Assembly (NCBI RefSeq): GCF_002776525.5
Contig: NC_045443.1
Span: forward strand, 61,235,005-61,299,004
Source of the DNA: Piliocolobus tephrosceles
Taxonomy: Eukaryota; Chordata; Mammalia; Primates; Cercopithecidae
Direction: 5' to 3'
DNA length: 64,000 bases
Every line of letters begins with the position of its first letter. Position 1 is the stretch's first letter. The translations under genes were made by a program, and so were the position numbers. This document shows positions 10,710 through 22,516 of this stretch, one piece after another. Under the pieces are notes generated by a model. The model was not told where the DNA came from and ran no database searches. It saw nothing but the letters and a program-made list of their open reading frames with translations.

Positions 10710-11057
10710 GGCAGACGTGGTGGCCTACACCTATAATCCCAGCACTTTAGGAGGCAGAAGCAGGAGGATTACTTGAGCCCAAGAGTTCAAGACCAACCTG
10801 GGCAACTAGCAAGACCCCATCTCTACAAAAAATTTAAATATTAGCCAGGTGTGGTAGCACACACCTGTGGACCCAGCTACTCAGGAGGCTACACAGGAGG
10901 TAGCACACACCTGTGGTCCCAGCTACTCAGGAGGTGGGAGGATCATATGAGCCCAGGAGGTCGAGACCGTAGTGAGCTGATTCGCACCACTGCACTCTGC
11001 CTGGCTAACAGAGTGAGACCCTGCCTCAAAACAAAAAAAAAAAAAATTTTTTTTTTT
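10710..11057 (+). mobile_element. AluJ with an internal tandem duplication
   Basis: Old Alu flanked by the duplication aagtcagca (10701-10709 and 11058-11066). In the right arm the segment 'gtagcacacacctgtgg..cccagctactcaggagg' occurs twice in a row, at about 10853-10897 and 10898-10937. Confidence 0.88.
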
Positions 11058-11334
11058 AAGTCAGCATATAAGGCAGAGACCATTAGAAGGCTACCTAGGG
11101 CCTTAGGAAGGCCAATGTTTGATACATGGCTCCGTGAGCCATTGCATCTCGGTCTCCTGAATCAAGAATCAAAATGATTGTGTGAGATGGCGTTATGTTT
11201 ATACATTCTGCGGACTATGGAGTTAAAGATATTCATACTCTGCTGGGCCGTTTACTTTGAAATTGTCTGGGTTTCTATACGTTAGTATTCATTATCAGTC
11301 TGTGCTTTCTCTCTTTCTGATTATTCTTCAATAG

Positions 11335-11712
11335 GATATTGAAGAAACGATGAACACAGCTTTGAATGAACTCCGAGAACTGGAGAGACAGAGCACAGCA
11401 AAGCATGCCCCTGATGTGGTGCTGGATACCCTGGAGCAAGTGAAAAACTCTCCCACCCCTGCCACTTCCACGGAATCGCTCAGCCCTTTGCACAACGTTG
11501 CCCTCAGGAGCTCCGAGCCTCAGATTCGACGTAGCACTAGCTCCTCCAGTGACACAATGAGTACTTTCAAGCCTATGGTGGCACCCAGAATGGGTGTGCA
11601 GCTGAAGCCTCCAGCCCTTAGGCCAAAACCTGCTGTTCTTCCAAAAACAAATCCTACCATAGGACCTGCCCCGCCTCCCCAGGGTCCAACAGACAAGTCT
11701 TGCACGATGTAA
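11335..11712 (+). CDS. SRGAP1: SRGAP1, last coding exon (C-terminal 125 residues)
   Basis: SRGAP1 is a multidomain F-BAR, RhoGAP and SH3 protein that binds the Robo receptor after Slit stimulation and switches off Rho-family GTPases, mainly Cdc42, to steer the actin cytoskeleton. This exon encodes only the tail after the SH3 domain. The acceptor is ...TTCTTCAATAG before GATATTGAAGAA. The frame opens DIEETMNTALNELRELERQ, a short helical segment shared with SRGAP2 and SRGAP3. It then becomes Ser/Thr/Pro-rich and disordered, with a Ser run ('RRSTSSSSDTMS') and a proline-rich end ('GPAPPPQGP'), and stops after DKSCTM at TAA (11710-11712). The paralogues end similarly in SGTM, but the 'SPTPATSTESLSPLHN' part fits SRGAP1. 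No lesion is visible. The neighbour KICS2 converges on it from the other strand. Confidence 0.95.
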   Translation, partial: DIEETMNTALNELRELERQSTAKHAPDVVLDTLEQVKNSPTPATSTESLSPLHNVALRSSEPQIRRSTSSSSDTMSTFKPMVAPRMGVQLKPPALRPKPAVLPKTNPTIGPAPPPQGPTDKSCTM

Positions 11713-12702
11713 AAACCAGCTAAGCAAGGCCATAAAGGGAGGTGACTTAAAAAAAAAAAAACGGATTAGTGACAAAATCACTGATCCATAACTTTCCTTA
11801 GTTTTGTGCTTATAACTGGAGATCTTTTGGCTTTTCTATGTTGTCGAATGTAATGTCTGAGACTAGCTAAATTAACACGGGCATTTGTATTTTGTAATTT
11901 TTTAAAACAACTGGACATATGTCATTTTAAGGACAATAGAAACACTTAGACTTACTTGAAAATCCAATGCTGCACCACTTGTAATGAAGGCAACACCGCT
12001 CTCCACATCGTACAGAGCTTCAGGTTTAGTGTAGCCCAGGTGAGTCAGAAAGGTTGTGACCTGAAGGCAGAAGAGCCCGAATTCCACACCTCGCTGGAGT
12101 ATAGCCAGTGTTGGTCTGTGGCACTTGGGCTGAAAGGTGATAATGGCATTGCGTGGTAGCTGACAATGAGCACCTTCGATTCCATGTGGAGTGGGGTTTA
12201 GCTCATGCAAAAGACTTGCAGTTGTCTCCATGGGACGATCCCAGAGGGACTGTCAGTCCGCAGCTCGAGTGAGTTGGATGCTTGCCTCTTTCCTAACAGT
12301 TATTTCCCCAGGGCCAGCTTAAAGACTCGATGGAATTGGGTAGAACCTCTGCTGTTATTGCTTGAACTTAACCTGGGAAAGGAGAGGAAGCCACCATCTC
12401 CAAAGCTATTAATGTCACTCCTTTTGTGAGCATGATTAGGCCTCGGAGATTTCCAAGTCCCTCCCCTACACTTACAAACGACTAGAAGGGTTTCATTTTA
12501 AAGACTTTCTGGTTACAGTACTCCACGAACTCCTCCAAAGATTCATTGTTCAATAACTGCCTAGAAAATGTTTCTATCTCCCCAAATCCCTGTGTTCTCC
12601 TCCTCTGTGGAAATGGAGGCAGCAAGAAGCACCTGAGGCCTTGGTTTATGCAGTGTTCTCTTTTGACTAAATCACCTAGGTTCCTTTAAACATGCTGCAA
12701 AG

Positions 12703-12844
12703 CCCAGGCATGGTGGTGCACACTGTAGTCCCAGCTACTCAGGTAGTTTACACAGGAGGATGGCTTTGGGCCCAGTAGTTCGAATCCAGCCTGGGCAGCA
12801 TAGTGTGAGACCCTGTCTCTTCAAAAAAAATAATAATAATAATA
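12703..12844 (+). mobile_element. Free left Alu monomer (FLAM) or truncated Alu in the SRGAP1 3' UTR
   Basis: A single Alu arm ending in an (AAT)n tail. Flanked by atgctgcaaag (12692-12702) and atgctacaaag (12845-12855). Confidence 0.8.
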
Positions 12845-13886
12845 ATGCTACAAAGACCTGGTGATCCTAAATTTGAAATCCCAACTCTCCTCTCCATTTG
12901 TCTTTGAGCCAACCCCAAACTGGCCCTGGTACCTGAAAGTGAGAACCACGCAGGGCCATCAGCAGAAGATGACCTTGTAATTCTCACCCAATTGTGTACC
13001 TCACAACCACAACTTCTTTTTCTTTGTCCCTTTTCCCTTTTTTGTTTTCGTTTTTGTATGTGGTCTCTATATCACTCCCATAGTCAGCGGAACTGTCAAT
13101 TGGAGACGCTCTTTCTCTGGCATCCTAGCACACAGACAATTTTTAAGCCTATATTTATGCTATATCTTCCCCCTATCTTAAGAAAATTTGCTTTGAATTC
13201 CATTCTCCTACCAGCAGCAGCTGATATCACCTGTAGACCTGTGAGCATTTTATCGACTCTATCATTGAAGTTACTGATATTTTTGTTGTTGTTGTTGTGG
13301 AGAAAAATGGATTTCCCAGAACGAATCCCTCTGGCCCACCATTAATTTCCTTCTTGGTTTCATTTCAAACTGGCAGCCAACTGCACGCACACCTAAGAGC
13401 TACACAGTGTAGATTTTACTTCATCAGCCCATTGGTGAATGCATCGTGCAGAAATGAATTGGGATCTGTACTAAACTCAAGATCATTACTTTGATCTCTA
13501 CCTGTCTGCCTGTCTAGTCATTCTATTGCAGGAAGAGATTAAATCGATGAGATATTGTTACCTTTCAAAGTCACACTGCTGATTGCTTGTCTGTGGCCTG
13601 ATTTCACAAATGAATAGTGATTTTTTTTCCCATGTATTTCTAGGTATGGTAAACTTTTAAACCTCCAGATTTTCAGAGCCATACGTTTTGCCCATTTTGA
13701 AAAAGAAGCCCAGGACAGTACCTTGTCCGGCCCCTCCCCCTTTTCCCTGAGCTTTTGGGGTCCTTCAGCACCCTTGGACACCATGGAGAGCCAGCCGGGA
13801 CTGAGCTTTGAATAGCACTAGCCCTTTTAAACAATCTTCATGAATTCCTTAGGAAGTTAAACTTTCCTAAATAATCCCCCACTTTT

Positions 13887-14171
13887 TTTTTTTTTTTTTT
13901 TTTGAGTTGGAGTCTTGCTCTGTCACCCGGGCCAGAGTACAGTGGTGCAATCTCTGCTCACTGCAACCTCCATCTCCTGGGTTCAAGCAATTCTCCTGAG
14001 TAGCTGGGATTATAGGCGCCGTCACCATGCCCAGCTAATTTTTGTATTTTTAGTAGAGACGGGGTTTCACCATGTTGGCCAGACTGTTCTCAAACTCCTG
14101 ACCTCAGGTGATCCAATGGCCTCAGCCTCCAAAAGTGCTGGGATTACAGATGTTAGCCACCATGCCCGGCC
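13887..14171 (-). mobile_element. Alu, antisense, in the SRGAP1 3' UTR
   Basis: Poly(T) followed by a complete reverse Alu ending 'accatgcccggcc'. Similar 'atcccccacttt' and 'attcccccacttt' flanks mark the target duplication. Confidence 0.9.
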
Positions 14172-16685
14172 ATTCCCCCACTTTAAAATAGTAAGAATTC
14201 TTAAAAACCATATGCCTTGTTTGATGGAAGAGTAAGATGTTAACAGAGGGCATCAAAGGGCCAGAGGTGTCTTTGAATTTTTTTTTTTTTCAGTGTCTTT
14301 TCTGAGCTTTTCAGATCTTCCTCCTGCCTGTTCATTTATTCAGCCTTCTATCTGGTCATCCTCCCCAGCAGCTCTTCTCTCTGGTGTGTCCACCTGTGGT
14401 GGAATGAGGATTGCCTTTCTGTGCTCCCCATCAGGACTCTGCCGTCTTGGCCGGCAGGAGTCGTGCTGCTGCAGCGCCTCAGAGGCTGTGCCTTCTTTCA
14501 GGAAACAGCTCCTAATACGCTCCCATCACTCACTTTACCTGTCTCCATCTCATTTCCCTATACTCCTATTGTCACCTTGAGACTTTTTTTTTTTTCAATT
14601 CCATATGAAGGGTATGACCTCAGTGAGTGAGGACTCAGTAAAGACTCACCTCTCCGTACTTGGTTTAGTAAATGTCTTCAGATTTCAGAGATAAGACAAG
14701 GTGGCCACTTCACAAAGAATCCAGAATCATGCTCAGTAAAGCTCATTAAGAGCCACTGCAGCTGAGAAGGTTCACAGCCTTCTTTACAGCGACAGAGGCA
14801 GCACACAGGGGAGGTGGGAAGACACAGGGAAACGAGAGAGAAGAAAGAGAATGAGGCTTTGAGGTGTTCTGCCCCCAGTTTCAAGGAGCTTATCAGGTTT
14901 CATGGGCAATTTGGGGAGGGGGGCATTTTGATGGTGGGTAAATGATGGCTCTACAAAGATTACCTGACTCCACTTACACAAGAATATGTATTCACAGCTG
15001 ATAAAACTGTGTGTCCACATCCCATCCATAGAACTCGCTGAAGGAGATTCACCAAGTCAGCCTTTTGGACTGGGTTGGGGTTTGGGGAGAGGATTTGGGG
15101 ATAGAGAGAAAGGTACTTGGTACACATTTTCTAATGGGTGTTATGTGAACTGTTTGAACCTGCTGAGTGGCGCTTTGTAGCGCTCCACGTTCACATTCGA
15201 GTGTCAGCACCATTCAACAGATGAGCACATCCTCGTACAACATCATCTGGCTTTGGTGACCCTCGAGCCACCTGTAGAATAATTTATGGCAGGATCCCAC
15301 AATCTACTGCAGTGATCGTGAACAGCTATCAGTGGATGTACCGCTGCAAGAGTCAAATTGTATCAGTTAAAGGTTTTCCAACTTTTGCTATTCCCCCCCA
15401 CCAAAAAGGCGGGGGCGGTTATAATTTAAAGAAAAGGAAAAGAGGGGTGGGTTGGTAGTTGTGTCCTTAACATTTAGGAATGACATAGCCTCTGGAGTCT
15501 ACAAACTGAAGAAACTTTGATCAGCCTTGGAAATCCAGTTAAAGAGCCTATGGGTCTCTTGAGGGGGAGTTAGAGGATTCAAATTTGGGATGATGCTCAT
15601 TGATTCCTGACCATAGCAGTGAGAGGCCTTTTTTTGTGCAGGAAATGTGCTTGGGACTCAGTCTTGTTTTCGATTACCCACCACAGAAACCATGAGACAC
15701 AGAGCAGCTTAGAAAGCTCTACCCATGCGTAAACAGAGCTCCCTACTCCAGACCACCTGCCAAGCTAAGAACACAAGCTCCAGCTGGGCTGGAGAGTCAG
15801 GCTTGGTGCAGGGTGACTTTAGCGAAGTTTTGTCAGATCCATAAAGTAAACTGGAATTTGAGCTTTCACTTACCCCAATATACAGTATACTTTCTTTAAA
15901 AAGTTAAAAAATAAAAAAAAAAAAAAAAAAAAAAGTCTATGTGGTATAATCGAGATGGATACCTGTGTCTTTACGTAGGGAATTTTGTATGTTTAAATAA
16001 TTGTACTGGGTTCCATAATGCTTATCTTAGAAACTTTAGTAAAAGAAAATATATGAACTGTGCATTGCGAATGCCCCCCTTAGAGCATTCATCCAAGCTC
16101 AGTGTGTAGTGTGATGGTTATTATAGATATTTAAAGTATAGTAAGTGGCTGTGTAACAGGAGAGACTACTGTTTACCTACGTACTGAAGGGTAACTGCTG
16201 TCCGCGTAATTCAATCAGTATTGTCCTTTCCTGTCGGTTTGATCAATTGCAGTACCGGTAGCTTCCTGCTTGTGACTGTTACCTAATTGTGTCAATGTAC
16301 ATCTGTAGTATGTACATGTGAAAGTGCCTTTCTATTTTAGAGGAGTCTTAGCCTTGCTCTTGTACCGTTGCCCCACTCTGTGCCCCACCTCCACCTCCTC
16401 CTCCCAATTCCTGCTGCCCACTCCAGTGTTTTGAAGCTTCCTCCCTCTCCCCCACCTTCTCCATCCCCTCCCTCCTGTGCCTCAGTGCTCAGTAGTGTCC
16501 CATCTTGCATCCCTGTTGGTCCTCAGACTGTCTCGTTTTCCTTGTAGACGTGATTGTGCCTTTCTCACCCCTGTGTCCTCCCATCCCACCGCATCCATCC
16601 CTCGCTCATGTGCTGCTGACAGCATCGCGCTCGCCCGTGCTCTGTACTGCCTCTCACCATTTCATTCCCTCCTCTCTGAGGTGAA

Positions 16686-16691
16686 AATAAA
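16686..16691 (+). promoter_or_regulatory. SRGAP1: Possible proximal polyadenylation signal AATAAA
   Basis: AATAAA followed by G-rich, then T-rich, sequence. Weaker candidate than 16841. Confidence 0.4.
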
Positions 16692-16840
16692 GGGGGATAC
16701 TTTTACAGTTCTGGAAAGAAAAAAATGTTTTGTTAATCTGTTGTGACAATGCACTTTTATGTATAGTACTGTACATTTTGGCATGTACCATTACAGGCTT
16801 CAGTATACAGTCAGGTTTGTTCTTCACGGTGTATCTTTAT

Positions 16841-16846
16841 AATAAA
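16841..16846 (+). promoter_or_regulatory. SRGAP1: Probable SRGAP1 distal polyadenylation signal AATAAA
   Basis: AATAAATAAG, with cleavage expected about 15-25 bases downstream. It is followed by a strongly GU-rich stretch ('gatgtgcatctctgtggtgtcttcgtt') at about 16884-16910. Confidence 0.7.
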
Positions 16847-16869
16847 TAAGATAGTTCTGGCTGCCTTTG

Positions 16870-17295
16870 TCTGCTTCCAGTTTGATGTGCATCTCTGTGG
16901 TGTCTTCGTTCCTTTCCTTTCTCTCATCACTACTTTCTCCCTGACAGCTAGTTTGCATTAAATAATGTGAAACTTTTACCTTTAAAATATTTTTTTATCT
17001 CACTTCCATTTCTTGTTCATTTGGAAATAGGGTGTCCTGCACAGGGCCCTATCCATGAAGCTGTGGTTTTTCAGTCATGGTTTGGAGGCTCAATGTGTAG
17101 TCAGATAAAAGAGTCTTGGGAGAGACTTAACTGAGAAGCTGAGCGTGTACAAGCCTCCTAAACATACACCGGATTGAAATCTTTCTTTTGAGAAAGACTC
17201 TAGTTAACCATGGCAAGCTCATCTTTGGTTTCACTTCAGTAAATTGAAAAACAATCCTTAGGTAATTTTTATGTGCTTAGAATTCCCCGTGTATT
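16870..17295. other. Sequence downstream of SRGAP1, no recognised feature
   Basis: Unique-looking sequence, no long frame. It could carry a minor longer 3' end. Confidence 0.4.
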
Positions 17296-17310
17296 GGTAT
17301 TTTTCTTTAC

Positions 17311-17604
17311 CTTTTTTTTTTTTTTGAGACGGAGTCTCTCTGTGTCACCCAGGCTGTAGTGCAGTGGTGCAATCTTAGCTCACTGCAACCTCCCCCTCCC
17401 AGATTCAAGCAATTCTCCTGCCTCAGCCTCCTAAGTAGCTAGAATTACGGGCATACGCCACCATACCCAGCTAATTTTTGTATTTTTAGTGGAGACAGGG
17501 TTTCACCATGTTGGCCAGGCTGGTCTCAAACTACTGAACTAAAGTGATCCACCCACAGCCTCCCAAGTGCTGGGATTACAGGCGTGAGCTACTGCATCCA
17601 GCCA
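17311..17604 (-). mobile_element. AluS, antisense
   Basis: Target duplication ggtatttttctttac (17296-17310) and ggtatttttctttaa (17605-17619). Confidence 0.95.
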
Positions 17605-17786
17605 GGTATTTTTCTTTAAATATTAAAAAAAAGAGAAATCAAGGTCTAGCAATTGTAGACTATAGCTTTGTAAAACAATATAAGTTGTGCAAGATTGAAT
17701 ATTGATAAGAAATATAAAGTTTAAAAACTGACAGGCAAATCAAGGAAAAACACTTTTGAGTAAAGTGCAAAATACTAACAGAAAAG

Positions 17787-18175
17787 TGTGCAAATCATTA
17801 GTGTAACAGTTCTCACAAGCTGATACATTGATGTATCCACCACCCAGATTAAGAAATAGCACATTATCAGCATCCCAGAAGCTACTGTGCTCATGCCTCT
17901 GTGAATGTATCCGTATCCTGATTAATCACACCATAGTGTGGTTTTGCTTGTCATCTTAGCTTTCTACAAATGGGTTCATACAGTACGTAGATTTTTGTGT
18001 CTGGCTCCTTTTGTTGAAATTTATGTTTGTAAGAGTCGTCATTGTTAGTAAAACCATGGTTTTTCCATTTTTACTGCTATATAGAATTCCATTACATGAA
18101 TATGCTCAATATTACATTTGTTTTAGTATTTCCTGATTAAACTTTGGGTAGTATATGCAGATATCTTTAAACATG
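17787..18175 (-). repeat. Old L1 (L1M/HAL1-like) fragment, antisense
   Basis: It carries the reverse of an L1 3' region: 'tatccaccacccagattaagaaatagcac', 'gtgtctggctcctttt', 'actgctatatagaattccatt'. Heavily decayed. Confidence 0.65.
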
Positions 18176-18186
18176 GAGAAATGAAT

Positions 18187-18207
18187 GGGGGGGTGGGGGA
18201 CCCCCCC
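18187..18207. repeat. G-run/C-run perfect hairpin
   Basis: GGGGGGGT, a GGGGG loop, then ACCCCCCC: an 8-bp perfect inverted repeat built from homopolymer runs. Confidence 0.85.
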
Positions 18208-19680
18208 GTCAAAGGAATTATTTTCCCAAACTATGCTGGAATAATGTTGAACTAAGCCGTTGACTGGAAGGCCTACTCAAAGGCAAGGATACTTTTCTTT
18301 CTTTCCAAAAAAGCACTGTCCAATATAGAGGCTGGAAATATTCATGGATGACACTGAAACTAGTTGAAGCTTTACTTGATGCTTATCAAGTCATGTTCTC
18401 TTACCCGATGCTGGATGCTTTTTCTTCAATGCCTGCTTTAGGACCAGACAGTTGGATTTAGAGGTTATCCCACCAGGAACAAATGCCCAAGTCAGTCTGT
18501 AGAGTTGTTCCAGGAAAGACTCCACCATCCTGCTACCCTCAAATCTAAGCTCCTCAGCCTGCTATGACCATCTCCTGTTGAGAAAATTGCGCCTGCCTCC
18601 CCATCTCTCACTCCCGAGCCAGAGTCCCAACAGGGTGTGACTGGTCGTCAGTTCCCACAGTTCATATGCCTGCACCCTGTAAGAACCTTAGGAAGGCGGG
18701 GCAAGAGAGTTTGCTGGCTTCTGCCTTGAGTAGTTGGGACTCCTGAAAAGGAAAATTCCCCGAGTTTGACCTAGATTGTCAAAAAGGTCCTAAAAGCACA
18801 GAATGATGGTAAATTCTATCCACAGGCCATATCGCCCTGGAAAATATTGGGAAACTGAGGCATGGGTTGGTAATTTATTGAAGTTTAGTAAATGAGTTTG
18901 AATTAGGAGCAGATAATCGATTTTTGGCTTACTTATACTATAGTATAAGCAAATAAGTATTTAAACTTTTGTATAAGTATTTTTGCTCACTTCATAATCA
19001 CGAAGAAGTTCATCACTTCTTCAGTAGCCTTTTATCTATTTCTACGTAGTAAATAGAAACTTGCCTTCTATTATAAAAAATAAAAACAAAATAGTTTTTC
19101 TATCAAGGTCAGTCTCAGCAAGAGAAATGGGACTGGGCTGGATATCAAAACGTGCTTGTGTGCATGTGCATGTGTGTGGGTGGGGAGGTGGGGAGGGGTT
19201 GAGAAGAGAGATTGCTCCTCCTGCAGTCCTGAAACGACATGCCTTGTTCAGTATTAACATCTTGAAGGCAGTTATGGCAGCATGATCCAGGAGATCGTCA
19301 GTTCTAGGATATTTGCAATCCAATTCTGGCGACTTATGGATGACTCCTTCACACCCAACAGCTCTCTATCAGGGGTGCTTCCGAGGGTCACTGGATTTCT
19401 TTTAGCTGCTTGGCTGTGCAGCTGAAGTTAGGACTTTTGATGAATTACCCTCTCAATGATGGTGTATTGTTCTAATCTTCTGTCTTTGACATACACAAGG
19501 AGCCCCTTTTGTAAAAATCATGTCCCTCTAAATGCAAGTGGATAATTGTGTCAATAAGCCAGGAGAGAAGGAAACATCTTCAGTGGTCCGGTGGCACATT
19601 CAAAATTGTACAATGACATGACATTAACTCAAAAATGAAGTTTGAGGTTCTGGGCCTTTGATGGACTGCATCCATTAAAA
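18208..19680. other. Intergenic sequence without recognised gene
   Basis: Mostly unique-looking. It contains an 18-bp perfect palindrome (18932-18949) and a short TG-rich, G-rich patch (19150-19200). The paired frames at 19042-19323 and 19061-19285 overlap on opposite strands and have no domain. Confidence 0.4.
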
Positions 19681-20012
19681 CCAAAACATGGTGTCTCACG
19701 CCTGTAATCCCAGCACTTTGAGAGGCCAAGGCAGGAGGATCAATTGAGGCCAGGGGTTCAAGACCAGCCTGGGCAATGAAAACACAAAAAATACAAATTT
19801 TTGTATTCTTTTTGTGAGATCCCATCTCTACCAAAAAAAAAATACAAAAATTAGCCAGACATAGTAGTACATGCCTGTAGTCCTAGGTACTTGGGAGGCT
19901 GAGGCAGGAAGATTGCTTGAGCCCAAATATTTGAGGCTGCAGTAAGCTATGACTGCACCACTGCACTCCAACCTGGGTGGAAGAGTGAGATGCTGTCTCA
20001 AAAATAAAAAGG
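19681..20012 (+). mobile_element. AluJ with a ~45-bp middle insertion
   Basis: Old Alu whose middle A-rich region is expanded by extra 'aaatacaaatttttgtattc' sequence, itself nearly palindromic (about 19788-19812). The right arm is AluJ-like ('ttgaggctgcagtaagctatgac'). Confidence 0.8.
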
Positions 20013-20259
20013 CAACATGGTCAAGATTTGTAATAGAAATTGCCATTTGAATTTTGATCTGTGAGCCAAAGATTATGACTGTGTTAGTAACTAAATATTA
20101 CCAGATGCATTAGGAAAAGAAGGAAAAGAAACTTTAAATAAGCCAAAAACCTATTATATAGTCATAAGTCAAACTGAGTTACTAGACTTCAACAAATACC
20201 AACCCCATGCCTCCATTTCCCAAACAGAAATAATAATATGAACGTCTTAGCATATTGTC

Positions 20260-20705
20260 TTCTAATCCTTATACTATGTTATTTTTTAACAGAGTCAAAC
20301 TCATATTCTATATATAATTGTGTATCCTCGTTGGATTTTTCTCCCTTACAGCAATTCACAGTAGGAGTCTCAGTCAACATGATTTTTAATGGCTGTATAA
20401 TATTCTAGCATATGAACACATCATTATTTAACCATTTTCCTATCACTGAGTGAGCCTGTTTGAAGGTTTTATTTTTTTCAATTGAATGTTATGTTGTGGG
20501 GAGCAGCTCTATATATAATAATTGTCTGTGTTTGGATCATAAAGTTAGCACTGACTCCAAAAAGTGAAATCACTGGGTCAGAGGATACAAGTATCTGTAA
20601 GGCTCATGACAAATACTGCCGACCTGTTTTCCAGCAAAGTTGTACAAATTTACATCCCTGCCAGCAATGCGTAAGAGTACACAGGTATAAAACATGGTCA
20701 TTTAT
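20260..20705 (-). repeat. Old L1 fragment, antisense
   Basis: Decayed reverse L1 features: 'taatggctgtataatattctagcatatg', 'aagtgaaatcactgggtcagagga', 'ttgtacaaatttacatccctgccagcaatg'. Confidence 0.6.
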
Positions 20706-21195
20706 TCTTTACCAGTGTAATAGGTGAGTGGTAGGCTCAATGCAAATTCTTGGCCGTTTGTTAACGTGCACACCCACATTTCCATAGTACAAATCTCTAT
20801 TTCACTCACCTCCATGTGCTAAACTTCACATGACTCTTTATTGTTTCAGCTAAACATCATCAAACAGAGATTTTCCTCAGGCACCTTAAGCTCAACAGAC
20901 CCAATAATTAAACCCACTTTCTTCCATTCCAAAAAATATTCTGCAGCCCCTCTACATCCTCCGATCTGTTCCACTGCCTATCTCTGCTTTAACCTAATTT
21001 TCTGTGTGCCATTCCCCTTGCCACAATGATGGCCGTAGCTTCCAAGTTGGTGTGCCTGTGCCCATTGTCTCCTCCTTGAAATGATTATATCTACACTGCT
21101 ACCAATAAATCATCTTTCTTAAAACCAAAATGAGAAACCTAACAATCATTGAAAATGTTCCATGTACTGACATTGCTTCCCTCAACACGTTGCAT

Positions 21196-21420
21196 GTTAA
21201 TAGCCAACATGTATTGAGTACCAGACTCCATGCTACAAATGTTAATCCTCACAAGAAAGCCAAGAGAGCCGCTGTTATTATCATCATCTTTACCCATGAG
21301 AAAAGTAAGCCGCAGGGGTACACTTGCTCTGGTCACATAGCTAGATCGTGACACAGCAGGATTTGATTCCAAGCCATTTGGTGCTGGAGGCTATACTTGT
21401 AACCACTGCCGCATTCTGAC
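21196..21420 (+). repeat. MIR element
   Basis: Recognisable core: 'ttaatcctcacaagaaagcc', 'ttattatcatcatctttacccatgagaaaagtaag', 'ggtcacatagctagatcgtgac', 'taaccactgccgcattctgac'. Confidence 0.8.
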
Positions 21421-21439
21421 CTCTATAACGTGCTCATGT

Positions 21440-21840
21440 CATTACCCTGCTCAGAAGCCATACGTGGCTCCCCATTGCTGCAGGACAGCATACTACTGTG
21501 TCTTATTCATCTTTGTATCTTCAAGCCTAACACATCACTAACTAAAAATGAATTCAATATCTGCCGCTTTGACCTCAGCCTGCCATTTCAGCCTTCCTGC
21601 CACCAGCTTCTCTTCGGAACCTTTAGTTTCAGTCATAGCAGGCCACCTTTCTTTGAAAATGTGATGCTGCGTGCTCCCTCCACATACTTCATGCCATTCC
21701 TTAGCCTAAAATGTCCCCTACTTCATCCTGATAACTGCCTGTTGAAATTGTATTCATCATTCCAAACCCAACAAAATGGTTACATCTTTCATGAAGGGTT
21801 CCCCAAACCTCCCAGCTGGCATTAATTGTTCTGTTACATT
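21440..21840 (-). repeat. L2 fragment, antisense
   Basis: Reverse L2 signature: 'cagaagccatacgtggctccccattgc', 'catgccattccttagcctaaaatgtcccc', then 'cttcatgaagggttcccc'. The 131-codon + strand frame here is repeat-derived. Confidence 0.65.
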
Positions 21841-21861
21841 TTACTTCCATTGAATCAGGCT

Positions 21862-21930
21862 CCCTTCTGGGCATCTAGCTATGAATGAGACACACAGGGC
21901 TTCTGGTCTCATGGAGTGTACTTCCTGGTA

Positions 21931-21961
<31 letters not shown>

Positions 21962-22330
21962 GCACTACATAAGCCAACAGCTAAATCGGCAAAATAATTT
22001 CAGGTGTTGATAACTGCTACAAAAAGCAAAAGTGAAACAAACAGGGTGATAGAATTTAGAGTGTCTGGAAGAAGGATTTCAGATGAGATAGCTTGAATGC
22101 CACCTTGGATGTGGTAGCATTTGAGCTAAGACCTGAATAATGAGAAGGAACTGGCCATGTGAAAAGGAAGAGAAAGACCCAAGCAGAAGGAACTGCACAT
22201 GGGAAAACAGGGCCACGCTCACGTGGTTAAAGAGTCAAATGCATTCACTGTGACCGTATCACCATAAGCAAGAAGCCCTGGAGATGAAAATAAAGGCCAG
22301 AGTATGGACAGAGATAAAATTTTGGAGGCC
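21862..22330 (+). repeat. L2 fragment, part 1
   Basis: 'ctggtctcatggagtgtacttcctgg', 'ggtgttgataactgctac', 'agcatttgagctaagacctgaataatgagaaggaactggcc' follow L2 order. A long A run (21940-21961) interrupts it. It continues at 22517 and 23336. Confidence 0.75.
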
Positions 22331-22340
22331 AAAGTAAGGT

Positions 22341-22506
22341 ACTGAAAATTAGCAGGGCTTGGTGGTGCACACCTGTAATCCCAGCTACTCAGGAGGCTGA
22401 AGCAGGGCAATTGCTTGAACCCGTGAGATGGAGGTTGCAGTGACCCAAGATTGCACCACTACACTACAGCCTGGGCAACACAGTGAGACTCCATCCCAAA
22501 AAAAAA
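22341..22506 (+). mobile_element. 5'-truncated Alu inside L2
   Basis: Right-arm Alu only, with a poly(A) tail. Flanked by aaagtaaggt (22331-22340 and 22507-22516). Confidence 0.88.
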
Positions 22507-22516
22507 AAAGTAAGGT

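Larger units (their letters stand above)
1..11334 (+). other. SRGAP1: Last intron of SRGAP1 (3' part)
   Basis: Everything upstream of the splice acceptor at 11331-11334 (pyrimidine-rich tract ending ATAG) is intron of the + strand gene whose terminal exon starts at 11335. I found no other exon-like open frame with splice sites here. The larger open frames belong to the antisense ERV-L provirus, L1 or Alu. The intron start lies outside the window, so it is at least 11.3 kb long. Confidence 0.85.
11713..16865 (+). other. SRGAP1: SRGAP1 3' UTR
   Basis: Sequence from the TAA to the last good polyadenylation signal. It contains an old free Alu arm (12703-12844), an antisense Alu (13887-14171), a long A run near 15910-15934, and pyrimidine-rich blocks near 16370-16480. 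The 3' end is inferred from AATAAA plus a GU-rich region, not from transcript data. Shorter ends are possible. Confidence 0.7.

Noticed and set aside
11275..11781. 168-codon - strand frame and other frames over the SRGAP1 exon
   Set aside because: They are antisense shadows of the coding exon; the + strand frame has the acceptor, the stop and the recognised SRGAP1 C-terminus.
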